A stretch of 62,549 bases of DNA from contig NZ_FTMO01000016.1 in the NCBI RefSeq assembly GCF_900156025.1, positions 1 to 62,549 of the forward strand. Direction: 5' to 3'. Below the pieces are notes generated by a model. That model was not told where the DNA came from, made no database searches, and saw only the letters and a list, made by a program, of their open reading frames with translations. The translations under genes and the position numbers were made by a program. Source of the stretch: Allobosea sp. TND4EK4. Lineage in GTDB: Bacteria > Pseudomonadota > Alphaproteobacteria > Rhizobiales > Beijerinckiaceae. Shown here piece after piece: positions 36,072 to 45,041 of the stretch (positions are counted from its first letter, which is position 1; every line of letters begins with the position of its first letter).

Positions 36072-36590
36072 TCAGGCGAAGCGCGTCTTCAGATCATCGA
36101 AGCGCTTTAGCTGATCTGGCAGCAGGGCGCGATGGGCATCTCGCCGCACGAAGATCTTGAACATGACCTCGCCGGCCTCGTTGAAGAACTGCACCGAGCA
36201 GGCGCGCCGGCCCTGCCCGCTCGCCCGATCGACGAGATAGATCGCGCGGCAGTTCTGCGCCTTGATGTGCCCGCCGATCGGGCTGTCGCCGTGGATGTTG
36301 TAGTAGCCGTGCCCGAAGCTGCCGACGGGAAGCGCGCCCTCGACCTCCAGCACGATGTCCGGCGTGTGCATCAGGAAGAGCACCGTCCCCCAGCTGGCGA
36401 TATCCTGCCAGAGCGCCTCGAATTGTTCCGGCGCGACGAAGAGCCGCTGCTCGGCCGGCAGCATTTCGAGCACCGCCCGCGTCGGAACGCCCGCCTCCCG
36501 CGCAATGGCCTCGATCAGCCCGTCCGGCTTGGCGGCGAGCAACTTACGCGCATGGTCCAGCGGGTTTCCGGCGGTGTCGGCGATCGTCAT
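36072..36590 (-). CDS. HutX/HuvX-like haem utilisation carrier
   Basis: A 172-residue protein resembling the cytosolic haem-binding carrier HutX/HuvX, with FLMHTPDIVLEVEGALPVGS, GYYNIHGDSPIGGHIKAQNC and VQFFNEAGEVMFKIFVRRD. Members bind haem or protoporphyrin and pass it to degrading enzymes. It follows the IsdG-like monooxygenase by 10 bases in a leftward pair, divergent from the hmuTUV importer, so it probably handles haem after uptake. Confidence 0.85.
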   Translation of the reverse strand: MTIADTAGNPLDHARKLLAAKPDGLIEAIAREAGVPTRAVLEMLPAEQRLFVAPEQFEALWQDIASWGTVLFLMHTPDIVLEVEGALPVGSFGHGYYNIHGDSPIGGHIKAQNCRAIYLVDRASGQGRRACSVQFFNEAGEVMFKIFVRRDAHRALLPDQLKRFDDLKTRFA

Positions 36591-36600
36591 CGGCCGGCGC

Positions 36601-36948
36601 TCACTCGGCGGCCTGGCGCGGCCGATGCGGATTGGTCTCGCTCAGCACCGTCTCGAAGCCCTCGAACTCGGGATGGCCGAGATAGAGCGGGGCAGAGCGC
36701 GGCTGGCCGGCGTTGCGGTGGGATTCGCGGAACTGCTCGGACTTGGTCCAGGCAGTGAAGTCGTCCTTGGAGGCCCAGCTGGTATGCGAGGAGTACAGCG
36801 TGTGGTCCTCCTTCTCCGGCCCCTTGAGCAAATGGAATGCGATGAAGCCCGGCATCTCGTCGAGCCGGCTCTTGCGCGACGACCAGACCGTCTCGAAGGC
36901 GGCCTCCTCGCCCTTGACGACCTTGAAGCGGTTCATGGCGATGAACAT
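36601..36948 (-). CDS. Haem-degrading monooxygenase, IsdG/HmuQ-like
   Basis: A 115-residue ferredoxin-like ABM-fold protein: MFIAMNRFKVVKGEEAAFET, SSRKSRLDEMPGFIAFHLLK, HTSWASKDDFTAWTKSEQF, ESHRNAG. The Asn near the N-terminus, Trp and His of the IsdG-type active site are all in place. In rhizobia the related HmuQ/HmuD cleave haem to release iron. The start at 36948 gives the standard N-terminus; the frame continues upstream without homology. First gene of the leftward haem-utilisation pair. Confidence 0.83.
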   Translation of the reverse strand: MFIAMNRFKVVKGEEAAFETVWSSRKSRLDEMPGFIAFHLLKGPEKEDHTLYSSHTSWASKDDFTAWTKSEQFRESHRNAGQPRSAPLYLGHPEFEGFETVLSETNPHRPRQAAE

Positions 36949-37048
36949 CGAACGATCCTGCACTGGCGGCCGGACAAGCCGGAAAGGGAAGACGAAGGCG
37001 GCGGCATCGGTGTCGCGCTCGGCGACGCCGGCTCCCGGCGCTTGACCG

Positions 37049-37077
37049 TTTCTAGTAAAGCCGAATATCTGCGTCAA
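37049..37077 (-). promoter_or_regulatory. Sigma-70-like promoter of the haem-degradation genes
   Basis: On the minus strand TTGACG (37077-37072) is followed, after exactly 17 bases, by TAGAAA (37054-37049), a good -35/-10 pair. It would place a transcript start about 95 bases before the monooxygenase start codon. Intergenic A/T-rich DNA surrounds it. Confidence 0.5.
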
Positions 37078-37095
37078 CAATAGCTGAGTACAGAT

Positions 37096-37120
37096 TTAGT
37101 TTTTAATCATTAAAAACTGA
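37096..37120. promoter_or_regulatory. Palindromic operator candidate between haem-use operons
   Basis: AGTTTTTAA (37098-37106), TCA, TTAAAAACT (37110-37118): 9 perfect pairs, extending to about 11 pairs with one mismatch. It sits between the divergent haem-degradation and haem-import genes, within 25 bases of the leftward -35 element, and is far more A/T-rich than the surroundings. An iron- or haem-responsive regulator is likely by position; the sequence does not clearly match the published Irr, RirA or Fur sites. It might also act as an attenuating hairpin. Confidence 0.5.
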
Positions 37121-37220
37121 GGTCTACTTGGTGTTTGTCCTTTGAGATCAAGCGGCTGAAAGCAGTCGCGCGGGGCACTTCAACGAAGCGCGGTGACGGA
37201 CGCCGCGGAGGAGCGACACG

Positions 37221-38180
37221 ATGTCGACAGGCAAGGCTTCTCATCCGCAGGTCACGGCCGGCAGCCCGGTGTCCCGACCGAGCCGGCGCGACGCACTCGC
37301 CGCGCTCGGCCTGGCAGTTCCGGCGCTTTCGGGCCTCCTCGGCGCGCCCACCTTCGCGCAGGCCGCCACGGACCGCATCGTGGTCGCCGGCGGCGTCGTC
37401 ACGGAGGTGATCTATGCGCTCGGCCAGCAGGACCGCGTGGTCGGCGTCGACTCGACCAGCCTGTTCCCGGCCGAGGCGCTGAGGCAGAAGGCCAATATCG
37501 GCTATGTCCGCGCGCTGTCGGCCGAGGGCGTGCTGTCGCTCAAGCCGACGCTCCTCCTGCTCATCGACGGCGCGGGGCCGCCCGACGCAATTTCCCTGCT
37601 GACCGAATCGGGTATCCGCATCGAGCGCATCGCCGATGGCCAGACGCCGGAGGGCGTCGCCGTGAAGATCAGGGCCATCGGAACCGCGATCGGTGCGGCC
37701 GAACCGGCCGCACGCCTTGCCGACCGGACCGCGGCGAGCTTCCGCGAACTCGACGACCTGCGCAGCCGCCTCGGCCGGAAGCGGCGCGTGCTCTTCGTGC
37801 TCTCCCTGCAGAACGGGCGCGCGCTGGTCGGCGGCCGCAACAGCTCGGCCGACGGGATCATCGCGCTTGCGGGGGCCGAGAACGCCGCCGCCGCGATCGA
37901 AGGCTACAAGCCGATGACGGACGAGGCGATCATCGCCGCCGCGCCGGACATGATCCTGATGATGAGCAATGGCGGCAACCACCGCACCACGGCCGAGGAG
38001 TTGTTCGCGCTCCCGGCCTTCTCGCAGACGCCGGCCGCCGCAGCCAAGCGGCTGGTCCATATGGACGGGCTCTATCTCCTCGGCTTCGGCCCGCGCACGC
38101 CGATGGCGGCGCGCGACCTGATGGCGTCGATCTATCCCGAGACGACGATTCCGCCCTTGACCACGGGCGCCGTGCCTTGA
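37221..38180 (+). CDS. hmuT: Haem ABC transporter substrate-binding protein
   Basis: A 319-residue periplasmic haem-binding protein of the HmuT/BtuF (type III) family. It has a Tat-like signal (SRRDALAALGLAVPALSG, then FAQA), the mature RIVVAGGVVTEVIYALGQQD start, and a long interdomain helix after residue 160. GGAGG lies 11 bases before ATG 37221. First gene of hmuTUV; it delivers haem to the permease. No TonB-dependent haem receptor gene is adjacent. Confidence 0.88.
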   Translation: MSTGKASHPQVTAGSPVSRPSRRDALAALGLAVPALSGLLGAPTFAQAATDRIVVAGGVVTEVIYALGQQDRVVGVDSTSLFPAEALRQKANIGYVRALSAEGVLSLKPTLLLLIDGAGPPDAISLLTESGIRIERIADGQTPEGVAVKIRAIGTAIGAAEPAARLADRTAASFRELDDLRSRLGRKRRVLFVLSLQNGRALVGGRNSSADGIIALAGAENAAAAIEGYKPMTDEAIIAAAPDMILMMSNGGNHRTTAEELFALPAFSQTPAAAAKRLVHMDGLYLLGFGPRTPMAARDLMASIYPETTIPPLTTGAVP

Positions 38181-38203
38181 CCTTCGCCGTGCCCAGTCAG
38201 GCC

Positions 38204-39283
38204 ATGCCGACACCGTCGCTCTCCGGGCTCGTCGCAAGCCGGCGGCGGCTCGGACTGATCGCGCTTGGCGGGCTGGGGGCGGCGTGCCTGCTGCTTGCGG
38301 TCATCGCCGTCGGGCAGGGCGCGGTTGCGATCGCGCCGGGTCGCGTGGCCGCCATCCTTGCCGGCTGGCTGACCGGGAACGGAGCCGCGCTCGAGGGGCG
38401 GGATGTCCTGGTCGTGCTCAACATCCGGCTGCCGCGCGTGCTGCTCGGCCTGCTGGTCGGCGCCGGCCTTGCCGTGTCCGGCGCGCTGATGCAGGGCCTT
38501 TTTCGCAACCCGCTGGCCGACCCCGGCCTTGTCGGCGTCTCCGCCGGAGCCGGACTCGCCGCGGCGGCAACCATCGTCCTCGGCGACCGCTTCCTCGCCG
38601 GCACGCTGATGAAGCTGCCCTTCGCGGTGCTGCCCTTCGGCGCCTTTTGCGGCGGCCTCGTCTCGACGCTGGTTCTCTACGTCATCGCGACGCGCGAGGG
38701 CCGCACTTCGGTCGCGACCATGCTGCTCGCCGGAGTCGCGCTCGGCGCGCTCTCAGGCGCGCTGACCGGCCTGCTCTCCTTCGTCTCCGACGACCGGCAA
38801 TTGCGCGACCTGACCTTCTGGTCGCTCGGCAGCCTGGGTGGCGCGAGCTGGACCAAGCTCTCGGCCGTGGCCCCGATCATCCTGCCGCTCCTGCTCCTGA
38901 TGCCCTTCCTGGCACGGGGCCTGAACGGTCTCATGCTCGGCGAGGCCGAGGCCTATCATCTCGGCATCCCGGTCCAGCGGATCAAGGCGATGGCGATCCT
39001 GCTGGTCGCGCTCGCCGTCGGGGCAAGCGTCGCGGCAGCCGGATTGATCGGCTTCGTCGGGATCGTCGTGCCGCATCTGGTCAGGCTCTGGGTCGGGCCC
39101 GACCACCGCCTGCTGCTGCCGCTGTCGGCGCTGGGAGGAGCGATGCTGCTGGTGGCGGCCGACATCGTCGCAAGGCTGATCGTCGCGCCGGCGGAACTGC
39201 CGATCGGCATCGTCACCGCCGCGCTCGGCGCGCCTTTCTTCCTGTGGCTGCTGCTGCGGCGCACGAGCCTCCTCGATGTCTGA
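38204..39283 (+). CDS. hmuU: Haem ABC transporter permease
   Basis: A 359-residue FecCD-family permease with about ten membrane helices, RLPRVLLGLLVGAGLAVSGA and GLFRNPLADPGLVGVSAGAG (the FecCD signature), and GLIGFVGIVVPHLVRLWVGP. The start is uncertain: TTG 38177 would overlap the hmuT stop, GTG 38189 and ATG 38204 follow in frame. ATG is chosen because the membrane segment begins about 20 residues later in either case. Transports haem across the inner membrane with HmuV. Confidence 0.88.
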   Translation: MPTPSLSGLVASRRRLGLIALGGLGAACLLLAVIAVGQGAVAIAPGRVAAILAGWLTGNGAALEGRDVLVVLNIRLPRVLLGLLVGAGLAVSGALMQGLFRNPLADPGLVGVSAGAGLAAAATIVLGDRFLAGTLMKLPFAVLPFGAFCGGLVSTLVLYVIATREGRTSVATMLLAGVALGALSGALTGLLSFVSDDRQLRDLTFWSLGSLGGASWTKLSAVAPIILPLLLLMPFLARGLNGLMLGEAEAYHLGIPVQRIKAMAILLVALAVGASVAAAGLIGFVGIVVPHLVRLWVGPDHRLLLPLSALGGAMLLVAADIVARLIVAPAELPIGIVTAALGAPFFLWLLLRRTSLLDV

Positions 39284-40109
39284 CGCCGCCACGCACCCAC
39301 CGATCCTGTCCGGCCGCGAGCTCGGCTTTTCGGCCGGTGGCCGCGCGCTCGTGACGAACGCCTCGCTGGACCTGCTCGCCGGAACGACCACGATCGTGAT
39401 CGGCCCCAACGGCGCCGGCAAATCGACCCTGCTGAAGCTCCTGACCGGCGAGATCGCGCCGGCCGGAGGCGAGATCGACATCGGCGGCGAAGCGCTGCGC
39501 GCGATCCCGGGCTGGCGCCTCGCCTGCCAGCGGGCGGTGATGGCGCAGCATGCCAGGCTCGCCTTCCCCTTCAGCGTCTATGAGGTCGCCCGCCTCGGCG
39601 TCGACGGGATCGGCCGCGCGCTGCCGCGCCCGCGCCGCGAGGCGATCGTTGCCGAATGCCTGGCCGCTGCCGGCGTCTTCGACCTCGCGGGCCGCAGCTA
39701 CCAGACCCTGTCGGGCGGCGAGCAGCAGCGCGTCCAATTCGCGCGCGTGCTCTGTCAGCTCGAAGCGGGCAGGAGCATCGCCGAACGCCAGTTGCTCTTC
39801 CTCGACGAGCCCATCGCCAGCCTCGACCTTTGTCACCAGCTCGCCTTGCTCGACATGGCCCGCAGCATCGCGGCGCGCGGCGTCGCCGTGCTGGTTGTGC
39901 TGCATGATCTCAACCTTGCCGTGACCTACGCGGATCATCTGGTCGTGATGGATCGCGGCCGCATCATCGCGCAGGGCCCGCCCGCGCAAACGCTGGACGA
40001 CGCGCTGCTGCAGCAGGTCTTCCGGGTCGACCTCTCGCTCAGCCGGGCTCCGGCGCCGGGGATGCCCTTCCTGCTGCCGCAGCAGCATCGGGGCCGGCCG
40101 GCGGCCTGA
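39276..40109 (+). CDS. hmuV: Haem ABC transporter ATP-binding protein
   Basis: A 277-residue ATPase of the FecE/HmuV family: Walker A GPNGAGKST, the HmuV-typical AVMAQHARLAFPFSVYEVAR, signature LSGGEQQRVQFARVL, Walker B LLFLDEPIASLD, H-loop VLHDLNLAVTYADH. Overlaps the end of hmuU by 8 bases. Powers haem import. Confidence 0.92.
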   Translation: MSDAATHPPILSGRELGFSAGGRALVTNASLDLLAGTTTIVIGPNGAGKSTLLKLLTGEIAPAGGEIDIGGEALRAIPGWRLACQRAVMAQHARLAFPFSVYEVARLGVDGIGRALPRPRREAIVAECLAAAGVFDLAGRSYQTLSGGEQQRVQFARVLCQLEAGRSIAERQLLFLDEPIASLDLCHQLALLDMARSIAARGVAVLVVLHDLNLAVTYADHLVVMDRGRIIAQGPPAQTLDDALLQQVFRVDLSLSRAPAPGMPFLLPQQHRGRPAA

Positions 40110-40117
40110 GCCGCGAT

Positions 40118-40192
40118 TCACCACCGATTCATGCTGAATCCGCGTGCCGCACGATTCACCATATCGCTCAACGCCGGATTCAAGCTCCCGGG
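40118..40192. repeat. Four GATTCA copies in the hmuV-LDT gap
   Basis: GATTCACCA, GATTCATG, GATTCACCA and GATTCAAG occur within about 65 bases after hmuV. They are short direct repeats of unknown meaning; two copies share GATTCACCA. They could be binding sites or chance in a short gap. Confidence 0.3.
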
Positions 40193-40229
40193 GCCACTGT
40201 TTCGCTCATCTTCGAGCGGAGCCAGACCG

Positions 40230-40745
40230 ATGTCCCGAGCGCTTGTCGTCGCCAGTCTTCTCGCCTGCGCGATAGTGCCTGCCCTGGCGAGCCACAGCCA
40301 GGCCCGCGAGGTCGTCGAGCTGCGCGACGGCCGTTTCCAGCCCGGCACAATCCTGATCCGAACCGGCGAGAGGCGCCTTTATTACGTCTACGCACCGGGC
40401 GAGGCGATCCGCTACACCATCGCGGTCGGCAAGGCCGGCAAGCAGTGGCGCGGCGTCAAATATGTCGAGGAGCTGCAGGTCGACCCGGCCTGGAGCCCGC
40501 CATCCGAGGTCAAGCGCGACAACCCCCGCCTGCCCGACGTCATCCCCGGTGGCTCGCCGCGCAACCCGATGGGCGCACGGGTCATCGGGCTCGGCCCCGG
40601 CGGCCAATATGCCATCCACGGCACCAACATGCCGCAGACGGTCGGCACCGCCGCCTCCTATGGCTGCTTCCGCATGCACAACAGCGACGTGATCGATCTC
40701 TACGCCCGCGTGCAGATGGGCACGCCCGTCGTCGTGATGCCCTGA
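40230..40745 (+). CDS. L,D-transpeptidase (YkuD/ErfK type)
   Basis: A 171-residue exported protein with signal peptide MSRALVVASLLACAIVPALA (cleavage after SQA). The YkuD active site is HGTNMPQTVGTAASYGCFRM: the His, the Ser-x-Gly-Cys and Arg are intact. These enzymes make 3-3 peptidoglycan cross-links or attach proteins to peptidoglycan in the periplasm. The ATG at 40230 with GGAG upstream is preferred to the longer open frame from 40131, whose extra residues lack a signal sequence. Confidence 0.87.
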   Translation: MSRALVVASLLACAIVPALASHSQAREVVELRDGRFQPGTILIRTGERRLYYVYAPGEAIRYTIAVGKAGKQWRGVKYVEELQVDPAWSPPSEVKRDNPRLPDVIPGGSPRNPMGARVIGLGPGGQYAIHGTNMPQTVGTAASYGCFRMHNSDVIDLYARVQMGTPVVVMP

Positions 40746-40758
40746 AGCATCGCCGGAT

Positions 40759-41706
40759 CTAGAGGCTGACCGGCGAAAGCAGCGGCCGGCCGGCGAAGAA
40801 GGCGTCCAGATTGCCGAGCAGCAGCTCCTGCTGCGCGACCTGCGCCGCCTGCGAGCCGGCGGCGATATGCGGCGTCAGCACCGCATTCTCCAGCACCCTC
40901 AGCCGTTCCGGCACATTGGGCTCATGCTCGAACACGTCGAGCCCCGCCCCGGCGATGGCGCCGTTTTCCAGCGCCGCGCACAGCGCCTCTTCATCGACGG
41001 CGATCCCGCGCGAGATGTTGACCAGATGGCCTTCCGGTCCAAGCGCCTTCAGCACCGCCGCATCGACGGCATGGCGGTTCTCTGCGCTCGCCCTCACCGA
41101 CACCATCAGCACGTCGGCCCAGGCGGCCAGATCCGTCAGCCCGTCGAAGAAGCGGTAGGGCAGGCCGGCGCGCCGCGAACGGTTGTGATAGCCGATCTCC
41201 ATCTCGAAGGCCGCCGCCCGCGTCGCGATGCGGCTGCCGATGGCGCCGAGCCCGTAGATTCCGAGTTTTCGGCCCGCCAGCCCCGGTACGAACGGCATGC
41301 GTTCCACCGCATTGCCCTGCCAATGCCCGCCGCGCACGAAGCGATCGCCCCGCGGGATACAACGCGCCGTCGCGAGCATGAGACCCATGGCGAATTCGGC
41401 GACGCTCGTCGCATTGGCATCGGCCGCGTTGGTGAGCTGGATGCCGCGCGCCTTGGCGGCGGCCCGATCGACGCCTTCGATGCCCGTTCCGTAGCAGCCG
41501 ATCAGCCTCAGCTTCGGCAGGGCATCGATCAGGGCGGCATCCGTCTTCTGGCTGCCGATGGTCAGCAGCACCTCAGCCTGCTCCGCACCGTCCGGCAGCG
41601 CATCCGGCGCAGAGCGCTCCATGGGACCGAGCAGCCGGAAGCGCTCCTCCAGCCGCGCCACCAGCGCGGCGGGCATGCGGGGTGCCATCAGGACGGTCGG
41701 CTTCAT
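40759..41706 (-). CDS. D-isomer-specific 2-hydroxyacid dehydrogenase
   Basis: A 315-residue NAD(P)-dependent dehydrogenase of the D-2-hydroxyacid type. The nucleotide-binding motif is LGIYGLGAIGSRIA, the catalytic Arg is in NISRG, Glu in DVFEHEPNVP and His in TPHIAAGS. It reduces 2-oxo acids (for example glyoxylate or hydroxypyruvate) or oxidises the D-hydroxy acids; the sequence alone does not give the substrate. It starts at ATG 41706; the open frame further upstream is not family-like. Single gene. Confidence 0.87.
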   Translation of the reverse strand: MKPTVLMAPRMPAALVARLEERFRLLGPMERSAPDALPDGAEQAEVLLTIGSQKTDAALIDALPKLRLIGCYGTGIEGVDRAAAKARGIQLTNAADANATSVAEFAMGLMLATARCIPRGDRFVRGGHWQGNAVERMPFVPGLAGRKLGIYGLGAIGSRIATRAAAFEMEIGYHNRSRRAGLPYRFFDGLTDLAAWADVLMVSVRASAENRHAVDAAVLKALGPEGHLVNISRGIAVDEEALCAALENGAIAGAGLDVFEHEPNVPERLRVLENAVLTPHIAAGSQAAQVAQQELLLGNLDAFFAGRPLLSPVSL

Positions 41707-41947
41707 GGGAGCGCCTTTCGCGGATGCTGCATCGCAACACCGGACGCAAGAGGGCTCAACCCACATCGCCGCCGCAACGCTATCCGCCACGCGCATCGCC
41801 GGCCTGCGACGAAAGCAGCACGGCGCAGGCCCTCCTGCCATCCGCGAACATGCGAAAGCCCCCTCGCACGCCGCGGAAAACCGCGTTAACCTTCGCGGGC
41901 GACACGCAACCGCCTGCGGTTGGCGCAGGCTATGAGGGGGCTACCGG

Positions 41948-42265
41948 ATGGACCATCTCGCCGACCTGAAGAAGTTCGCCACAAAGCCGATCAACGAAGC
42001 GGCCTTCGCCGGCATGTCGAAGGCCTATGCGCTGGTGATGAGCAAGTCCGACACCCGCTACGTCGCCTGCTCGGATCCCGCCGAGATCGAGCGCGTGCGC
42101 GAGAACTTCCTCAAGAAGAAGCTCGGGCTGACATCCGGCGATCTCGACGGCTCGATCAAGGCGGTCTGCGAGGCGATGAAGGCCGATCGCACCAAGTCGC
42201 GCCTGACCTTCTACTACCTGCTCGCAGAGCATCACGGAAAGCTCGACCTCTTCGTCAAGGCCTGA
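41948..42265 (+). CDS. DUF2853 family protein
   Basis: A 105-residue helical cytoplasmic protein. KKFATKPINEAAFAGMSKAY, ENFLKKKLGLTSGDLD, AVCEAMKADRTKSRLTFYYL and LAEHHGKLDLF match the DUF2853 pattern as I know it (K-K-L-G-L near the middle, then D-R-x-K-S-R-x-T-F-Y-Y-L-L-A). Function unknown. A GAGGGG precedes ATG 41948. Single gene in a 240-base non-coding gap on its left. Confidence 0.72.
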   Translation: MDHLADLKKFATKPINEAAFAGMSKAYALVMSKSDTRYVACSDPAEIERVRENFLKKKLGLTSGDLDGSIKAVCEAMKADRTKSRLTFYYLLAEHHGKLDLFVKA

Positions 42266-42376
42266 CGCGGCTTCGGACCGGAAGGTGGACGCCACTTTTC
42301 GAAGCCGCCCGCCGCTTCGGCGATCACGTCGATCGTCGCGCGCCCGGCCGGGTGCGCGACGATCGAGGCCGGCGCC

Positions 42377-43699
42377 TCACGCCGGCCGCTTGCCCCAATC
42401 GGCATAGAGATCGGCGCGTGTCAGCGGCAGGCCGGATGAGCCCTTGCGGCGCTTGGAGACCAGCGTCTGGTTGATCAGCGCCCCGCCGCGCTCGAAGGCC
42501 AATGAGCAGCCCGCGAGGTAAAGCAGCCACATCCTTGTCCGCTCCGGGCCGATCTCGGCTTCCGCCTTGGCCTTGTTGGCGTCGAGCCGCTCCCACCACA
42601 GCCGGGTGGTGCGCTGGTAGTGCTCGCGCCAGCCCTCGACATCGTGGACCTCGAAGCCATGGCGCTCGAGATTGGCGATCGACATGCCGAGATGGTCGAG
42701 CTCTCCGCCCGGGAAGATGTAGCGCACCAGCGCCCTGTACTCCGCCGGCATCTTCCGAAAAGCCTTGTCGGTCTTCTTGGCCCGCCGCGCGATCGTGTGG
42801 TGCAGATAAAGGCCGCGCGGCCGCAGCAGCCTGTTGACGGCGCGGAAATAGGTCGGGTGATTGGCGATGCCGACATGCTCGAACATGCCGATGGAGGAGA
42901 TCTTGTCGAACTCGCCCTCCATCTGGGCGAAGTCCTTCAGATGCAGCGTAACCTTCCCTTCGAGACCCCAACGCGCCACCTTCTCGCGGGCATAGGCGAG
43001 CTGCTCCTCGGCCAGCGTCACGCCATGGGCCTCGACGCCGTAATAGCGCGCCGCATGGCAGACCAGCGCGCCCCAGCCGCAGCCGATGTCGAGGAAGCGG
43101 TCGCCGGGCTTGAGCCGCAGTTTCCGGCAGATCATGTCCAGCTTGTCCTGCTGGGCGCGGGCGATGTCGCCGTGATCCTCGGTGAAATAGGCGCAGGTGT
43201 AGACCATCTCCTCGTCGAGGAAGAGCCGGTAGAACGCGTTCGAGACGTCGTAGTGGTAGGCGACGTTGGCCTTGTTCGTCGCGGGGTCGCCATCGCGCGC
43301 GATCTCGTCGCCCTTGCGGTGGCTGACCGCGTCCGCCGCCTTGCCCGGCGCGAACAGGAAATGCCGCAGCACGTCGAAGACGGCACCCTTGGGGATGGTG
43401 CGCGCCAGCCGGCCGATCTTGCCCTCGGGCCGCGCCGCGGCAAGGTCGAAGACCGAGCCGTTGAGGATCGAGAGCCGGTCGGTGATGTGCAGGTTGAGCA
43501 CCGTGTCGAGCTTGGGCTTGCGCAGCAATGCGGCGAGCACCCCTGCGTCGGCGATGCCGATGGCGAGCCCGTCCTGCGGCCAGCCCACGGGAACCATGCT
43601 GCCGTCCCACAGCCGGAATCCGAGCTTCAGCCCCAGTTTCTCATGCGCCTCGGCCAGAAGACGCCGCAGGGCGGCGAGGCGCTTGTCGTTGCTGTCCAT
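42377..43699 (-). CDS. cfa: Cyclopropane-fatty-acyl-phospholipid synthase
   Basis: A 440-residue SAM-dependent enzyme that adds a methylene bridge to unsaturated phospholipid acyl chains. N-terminal lipid-binding part to about residue 130; the SAM motif is DIGCGWGALVCHAARYYG; GGELDHLGMSIANLERHGFE and FEHVGIANHPTYF are typical of the family. MDSNDKRLAALRRLL starts at 43699; the frame extends 14 codons further upstream. Such enzymes are often induced by stress or in stationary phase. Single gene. Confidence 0.9.
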   Translation of the reverse strand: MDSNDKRLAALRRLLAEAHEKLGLKLGFRLWDGSMVPVGWPQDGLAIGIADAGVLAALLRKPKLDTVLNLHITDRLSILNGSVFDLAAARPEGKIGRLARTIPKGAVFDVLRHFLFAPGKAADAVSHRKGDEIARDGDPATNKANVAYHYDVSNAFYRLFLDEEMVYTCAYFTEDHGDIARAQQDKLDMICRKLRLKPGDRFLDIGCGWGALVCHAARYYGVEAHGVTLAEEQLAYAREKVARWGLEGKVTLHLKDFAQMEGEFDKISSIGMFEHVGIANHPTYFRAVNRLLRPRGLYLHHTIARRAKKTDKAFRKMPAEYRALVRYIFPGGELDHLGMSIANLERHGFEVHDVEGWREHYQRTTRLWWERLDANKAKAEAEIGPERTRMWLLYLAGCSLAFERGGALINQTLVSKRRKGSSGLPLTRADLYADWGKRPA

Positions 43700-43796
43700 G
43701 CCGTGAGAATCCGCTCCGTTCCGGCTTTTGTTTGGACGCAACCCGGCCGGTTGGCAATCATTGCGGGAGCAGCCGCCAGGGCCCTGGCACAGGCGC

Positions 43797-44021
43797 TCAG
43801 AAATCGCTGGCGATGCCCTTCACTTCCCAGTCGTCGTAGCGCACCGGCTCCAGCCCGCCACGGCCGTTCACCTCGCGGGACTTCGACAGCTCCGCCGCCC
43901 TGGCGTCGATCGCCTCGCGCCGTGCCTGCGCTTCCGCCAGCGCGCGCTCGGCCGCTGGCGAAAGCGGCTTGCGTGGGGTCTCGCCGGCCGTGTCCGTAGA
44001 GCCGGTTTCGTCGCTCATCAT
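43797..44021 (-). CDS. DUF1674 protein, SdhAF4-type assembly factor
   Basis: A 74-residue protein ending [23 protein letters not shown]. The R-x-G-L-E-P-x-R-Y-x-D-W-E-x-K-G-x-x-S-D-F C-terminus defines DUF1674, the bacterial relatives of mitochondrial SDHAF4, which helps SdhA assemble with SdhB and protects FAD-SdhA. GGAGGCGAGGG before ATG 44021 is a strong ribosome-binding site. It is not beside the sdh operon (25554-28994) but in the same window, divergent from htpX. Role in complex II is inferred from family. Confidence 0.85.
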   Translation of the reverse strand: MMSDETGSTDTAGETPRKPLSPAAERALAEAQARREAIDARAAELSKSREVNGRGGLEPVRYDDWEVKGIASDF

Positions 44022-44119
44022 CCCTCGCCTCCCTTGCAGGACCGGGTTTCGATCCACCACATAGGGCAGGATCGCGCCCCGCGCGAGGGCCGCCCGGACG
44101 AGAGCGACAAGAGGAACCG

Positions 44120-45040
44120 ATGAATTACGTCCGCACCGGAATGCTGATGGCGGGTCTCACCGCGCTGTTCGGCGCGGTCGGCTATCTGCTCGGCGGCAGC
44201 GGCGGCATGCTGGCGGCGCTCGGCTTTGCCGTCGTCACCAATCTCTTCACCTACTGGAATTCCGACAGGCTGGCCCTCTCCGCCTATAACGCGCAGGAGG
44301 TCGACGAGCGCTCTGCGCCGGAACTCTGGCGCATGGTGCGCGACCTCGCCGCCCGCGCCGACATGCCGATGCCGCGCGTCTACCTGATCCAGGAAGACCA
44401 GCCCAACGCCTTCGCCACCGGCCGCAACCCGCAGAACGCGGCAGTCGCCGCCACCACCGGCATCCTGCGCACGCTGAGCTATGAGGAGCTGGCGGGCGTG
44501 ATGGCGCACGAGCTCGCCCACATCAAGAATCACGACACGCTGACCATGACGATCAGCGCCACCATGGCCGGCGCGATCTCCTCCCTCGTCACCTTCGGCA
44601 TGATGTTCGGCTCGCGCGACCATCGCCCGAATGTCATCGTCCAGATCCTGCTCGCGATCCTGGCGCCGATGGCGGCCGCCATCATCCAGATGGCGATCTC
44701 GCGCTCGCGCGAATACGAGGCAGACCGGCTGGGCGGGCAGATCTGCGGCAATCCGGTCTGGCTCGCGGACGCGCTCGCCAAGATCGCCGCCGGCGTCAGC
44801 CATGTTCCGAACGAGACAGCCGAGGCGAAGCCTGCTACGGCGCCACTCTTCATCATCAATCCCTTGACCGCGGGTGGCATGGACAATCTCTTCTCGACGC
44901 ATCCCGACACCGGCAACCGCATCGCGGCGCTCATGGAACAGGCCCGCGCCATGGGCGTGAGCCGCGGCGCCGCGAGCTTCACCGCGCCCGGGGCAAGCCC
45001 CTGGAGCAGCGCGCCGCGCCAGCCCGGCCCGTGGGGTTGA
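44120..45040 (+). CDS. htpX: HtpX-family membrane metalloprotease
   Basis: A 306-residue inner-membrane M48 zinc protease. Two N-terminal membrane helices, the zinc motif [10 protein letters not shown] (about residue 135), a second pair of helices, and [11 protein letters not shown] supplying the third zinc ligand Glu. It degrades misfolded membrane proteins and works with FtsH. First gene of a tight rightward pair with rsmB. Confidence 0.93.
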   Translation: MNYVRTGMLMAGLTALFGAVGYLLGGSGGMLAALGFAVVTNLFTYWNSDRLALSAYNAQEVDERSAPELWRMVRDLAARADMPMPRVYLIQEDQPNAFATGRNPQNAAVAATTGILRTLSYEELAGVMAHELAHIKNHDTLTMTISATMAGAISSLVTFGMMFGSRDHRPNVIVQILLAILAPMAAAIIQMAISRSREYEADRLGGQICGNPVWLADALAKIAAGVSHVPNETAEAKPATAPLFIINPLTAGGMDNLFSTHPDTGNRIAALMEQARAMGVSRGAASFTAPGASPWSSAPRQPGPWG

Positions 45041-45041
45041 G

